Source of the DNA: Actinophytocola sp. | GTDB lineage: Bacteria; Actinomycetota; Actinomycetes; Mycobacteriales; Pseudonocardiaceae | Length of the DNA: 43,920 nt | Assembly: GCA_009377395.1 (NCBI GenBank) | Contig: WHUB01000031.1 | Location: forward strand, 1-43,920 | Reading direction: 5' to 3' | Shown here: in pieces, positions 42,771 through 43,920 of the stretch | How the letters are laid out: the number at the start of each line of letters is the position of its first letter | How positions within the stretch are numbered: the stretch's first letter is position 1 | Program-made: the position numbers and the translations under genes | Notes under the pieces: generated by a model | The model's input: only the letters and a program-made list of their open reading frames with translations | The model's database searches: none | What the model was told of the DNA's origin: nothing

Positions 42771-43920
42771 CACGGATCGGGCGAGCCGACCGGCGGCCAG
42801 TGGTGCTGCGGGCGCTGTTCGGTATACGACGGATACTGCCGACGGCCGGCCATCCCGCTCGCTCGGTCATCTCGAGTTTCGCCGCGACGGTGCTGATCGG
42901 CACGGCGGTGCTGATGCTGCCGGTGGCGGCCGAGACCGGGCGTGCGACCGACCTGGTGACAGCGCTGTTCACCGCGACGTCGGCGGTATGCATCACCGGA
43001 CTCATCGTGGTCGACACCACCGAGCACTGGTCCACCTTCGGCGAGATCACGATCATCGCGCTGATCCAGATCGGCGGTCTCGGCATCATGACCGTCGCGT
43101 CACTGCTCGTCCTGCTCGTCTCGCGCCGGTTCGGACTGCGGATGCAGCTCAGCGCACAGCGGGAGACCAAGAGCATCGACCTCGGCGAGGTGCGCGCTGT
43201 CGTGTTCAGGGTCGCCCTGATCAGCTTCGCCGTCGAGATCATCGTCGCCACCGTGTTCACGATCCGCCTGACGACCGGCTACGGCGAGAGCTTCGGCGAC
43301 GCGGTGTACTCCGGGATCTTCCACGGAATCTCGGCGTTCAACAATGCGGGCTTCTCGCTCTACACGGACAGCATGTCGCGGTTCGTCTCCGACCCGTGGA
43401 TCTCCCTCGCCCTGATCGTCGGAGTGATCGTCGGCGGGCTCGGCTTCCCGGTGCTGTTCGAGCTGGGCCGCAGACTGCGCGGCCGGATTCGCTGGAGCAT
43501 GCACACCAAGATCACGCTGCTGACCACGGCCATCCTGCTCGTCGTGGGGTTCGTGTACATCACGCTCAACGAGTGGCGCAACCCGGACACAATGGGCGAG
43601 CTCGGCGTCGGCGGCAAGCTGCTCGCCGGACTGTTCGCCGCGACGATGCCCCGGTCGGCCGGGTTCCACTCGGTACCGATCGGCGAGATGGAGTCGTCGA
43701 CGCTGCTCGTGACCGACGTGCTGATGTTCATCGGCGGCGGCAGCGCGAGCACGGCAGCAGGCATCAAGGTGACGACATTCGCGTTGCTCGCATTCGTCAT
43801 CCTGGCCGAGATCAGGGGCGAGCCGACGGTGCACGTCATGGGCAGGCGGCTGGCGCCAGAGGTGCAGCGGCAGGCGCTGACCGTCGCGCTGCTGAGTGTC
43901 GCGCTGGTCATGCTGACCAC
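42767..43920 (+). CDS. TrkH/KtrB-type potassium uptake protein (truncated by window end)
   Basis: Membrane subunit of a Trk/Ktr potassium transporter; the first 384 codons are present. The repeated M1-P-M2 units show the selectivity-filter glycines: SAVCITGL, SAFNNAGFSL and PRSAGFHS, and a fourth region GGGSASTAAGIKVTTF. The hydrophobic stretch beginning ATVLIGTAVLMLPVA is M1 of the first unit. Members work with a cytoplasmic RCK/TrkA regulatory ring, which is not in the window and may lie beyond it. The start is ATG 42767, chosen because homology begins shortly after; it overlaps a short uORF. Confidence 0.93.
   Translation, partial: MTRIGRADRRPVVLRALFGIRRILPTAGHPARSVISSFAATVLIGTAVLMLPVAAETGRATDLVTALFTATSAVCITGLIVVDTTEHWSTFGEITIIALIQIGGLGIMTVASLLVLLVSRRFGLRMQLSAQRETKSIDLGEVRAVVFRVALISFAVEIIVATVFTIRLTTGYGESFGDAVYSGIFHGISAFNNAGFSLYTDSMSRFVSDPWISLALIVGVIVGGLGFPVLFELGRRLRGRIRWSMHTKITLLTTAILLVVGFVYITLNEWRNPDTMGELGVGGKLLAGLFAATMPRSAGFHSVPIGEMESSTLLVTDVLMFIGGGSASTAAGIKVTTFALLAFVILAEIRGEPTVHVMGRRLAPEVQRQALTVALLSVALVMLT

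Overview
The window reads as the chromosome of a high-GC actinobacterium. Codons end almost always in G or C, GTG and TTG starts are frequent, and the gene order closely follows the conserved mycobacterial block Rv1002c-Rv1026 (pmt, rsmI, pabB, metG, tatD, rpfB, ksgA, ispE, acyl-AMP ligase, pth, rplY, prs, glmU, mfd, mazG, eno, ftsB/divIC, DUF501, ppx2). The extra genes and the overall flavour suggest the Pseudonocardiaceae (Lentzea/Saccharothrix/Actinosynnema-like). That placement is inference; no 16S rRNA is present.

Layout. 1-3757: end of an unknown gene, type II NADH dehydrogenase, family 5 uracil-DNA glycosylase and an S10 serine peptidase. 3761-15207 (all minus): mfd, a DUF3048 protein, a SurA-like lipoprotein, mazG, a degenerate lytic-transglycosylase-like protein, a VOC protein, enolase, FtsB/DivIC, DUF501 and a Ppx/GppA phosphatase. 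15257-19045: a sugar-dehydrogenase-like lipoprotein, a MntA/HepT pair whose toxin carries an amber codon, an orphan ribbon-helix-helix protein, and a desaturase followed by a TetR gene. 19197-24905 (plus): tRNA-Gln, a diguanylate cyclase, glmU, prs, rplY and pth. 24916-31275 (minus): vapBC, an acyl-AMP/CoA ligase, an ABC-F ATPase, ispE and a MetN-like protein. 31276-31611 is regulatory: a SAM-I riboswitch, a cysteine-rich leader ORF and a hairpin. 31612-36991 (minus): ksgA, rpfB, tatD, metG. 37087-43920: pabB, an MFS exporter, a small ORF, rsmI, a fold-back MITE, protein mannosyltransferase and a truncated TrkH-type potassium transporter.

Most genes are housekeeping: cell-wall precursor supply (glmU, ispE), nucleotide and translation hygiene (prs, pth, rplY, mazG, mfd, ksgA, rsmI, metG), division and resuscitation (ftsB, rpfB), and folate synthesis (pabB). 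The accessory signals are more unusual.

Three stand out. First, a SAM-I riboswitch lies upstream of a cysteine-rich leader ORF whose Shine-Dalgarno overlaps the riboswitch P1 stem. Downstream is a MetN-like protein that keeps the methionine-binding NIL domain but has lost the Walker A lysine, Q-loop Gln, signature Ser and H-loop His. Second, a dispersed family of 21-bp tandem units (seven codons, V-S-H-V-Q-D-A type) occurs at five loci. One array lies in frame inside ksgA, and others supply stop codons or sit just downstream of genes. Third, a 161-bp palindromic MITE separates rsmI and pmt.
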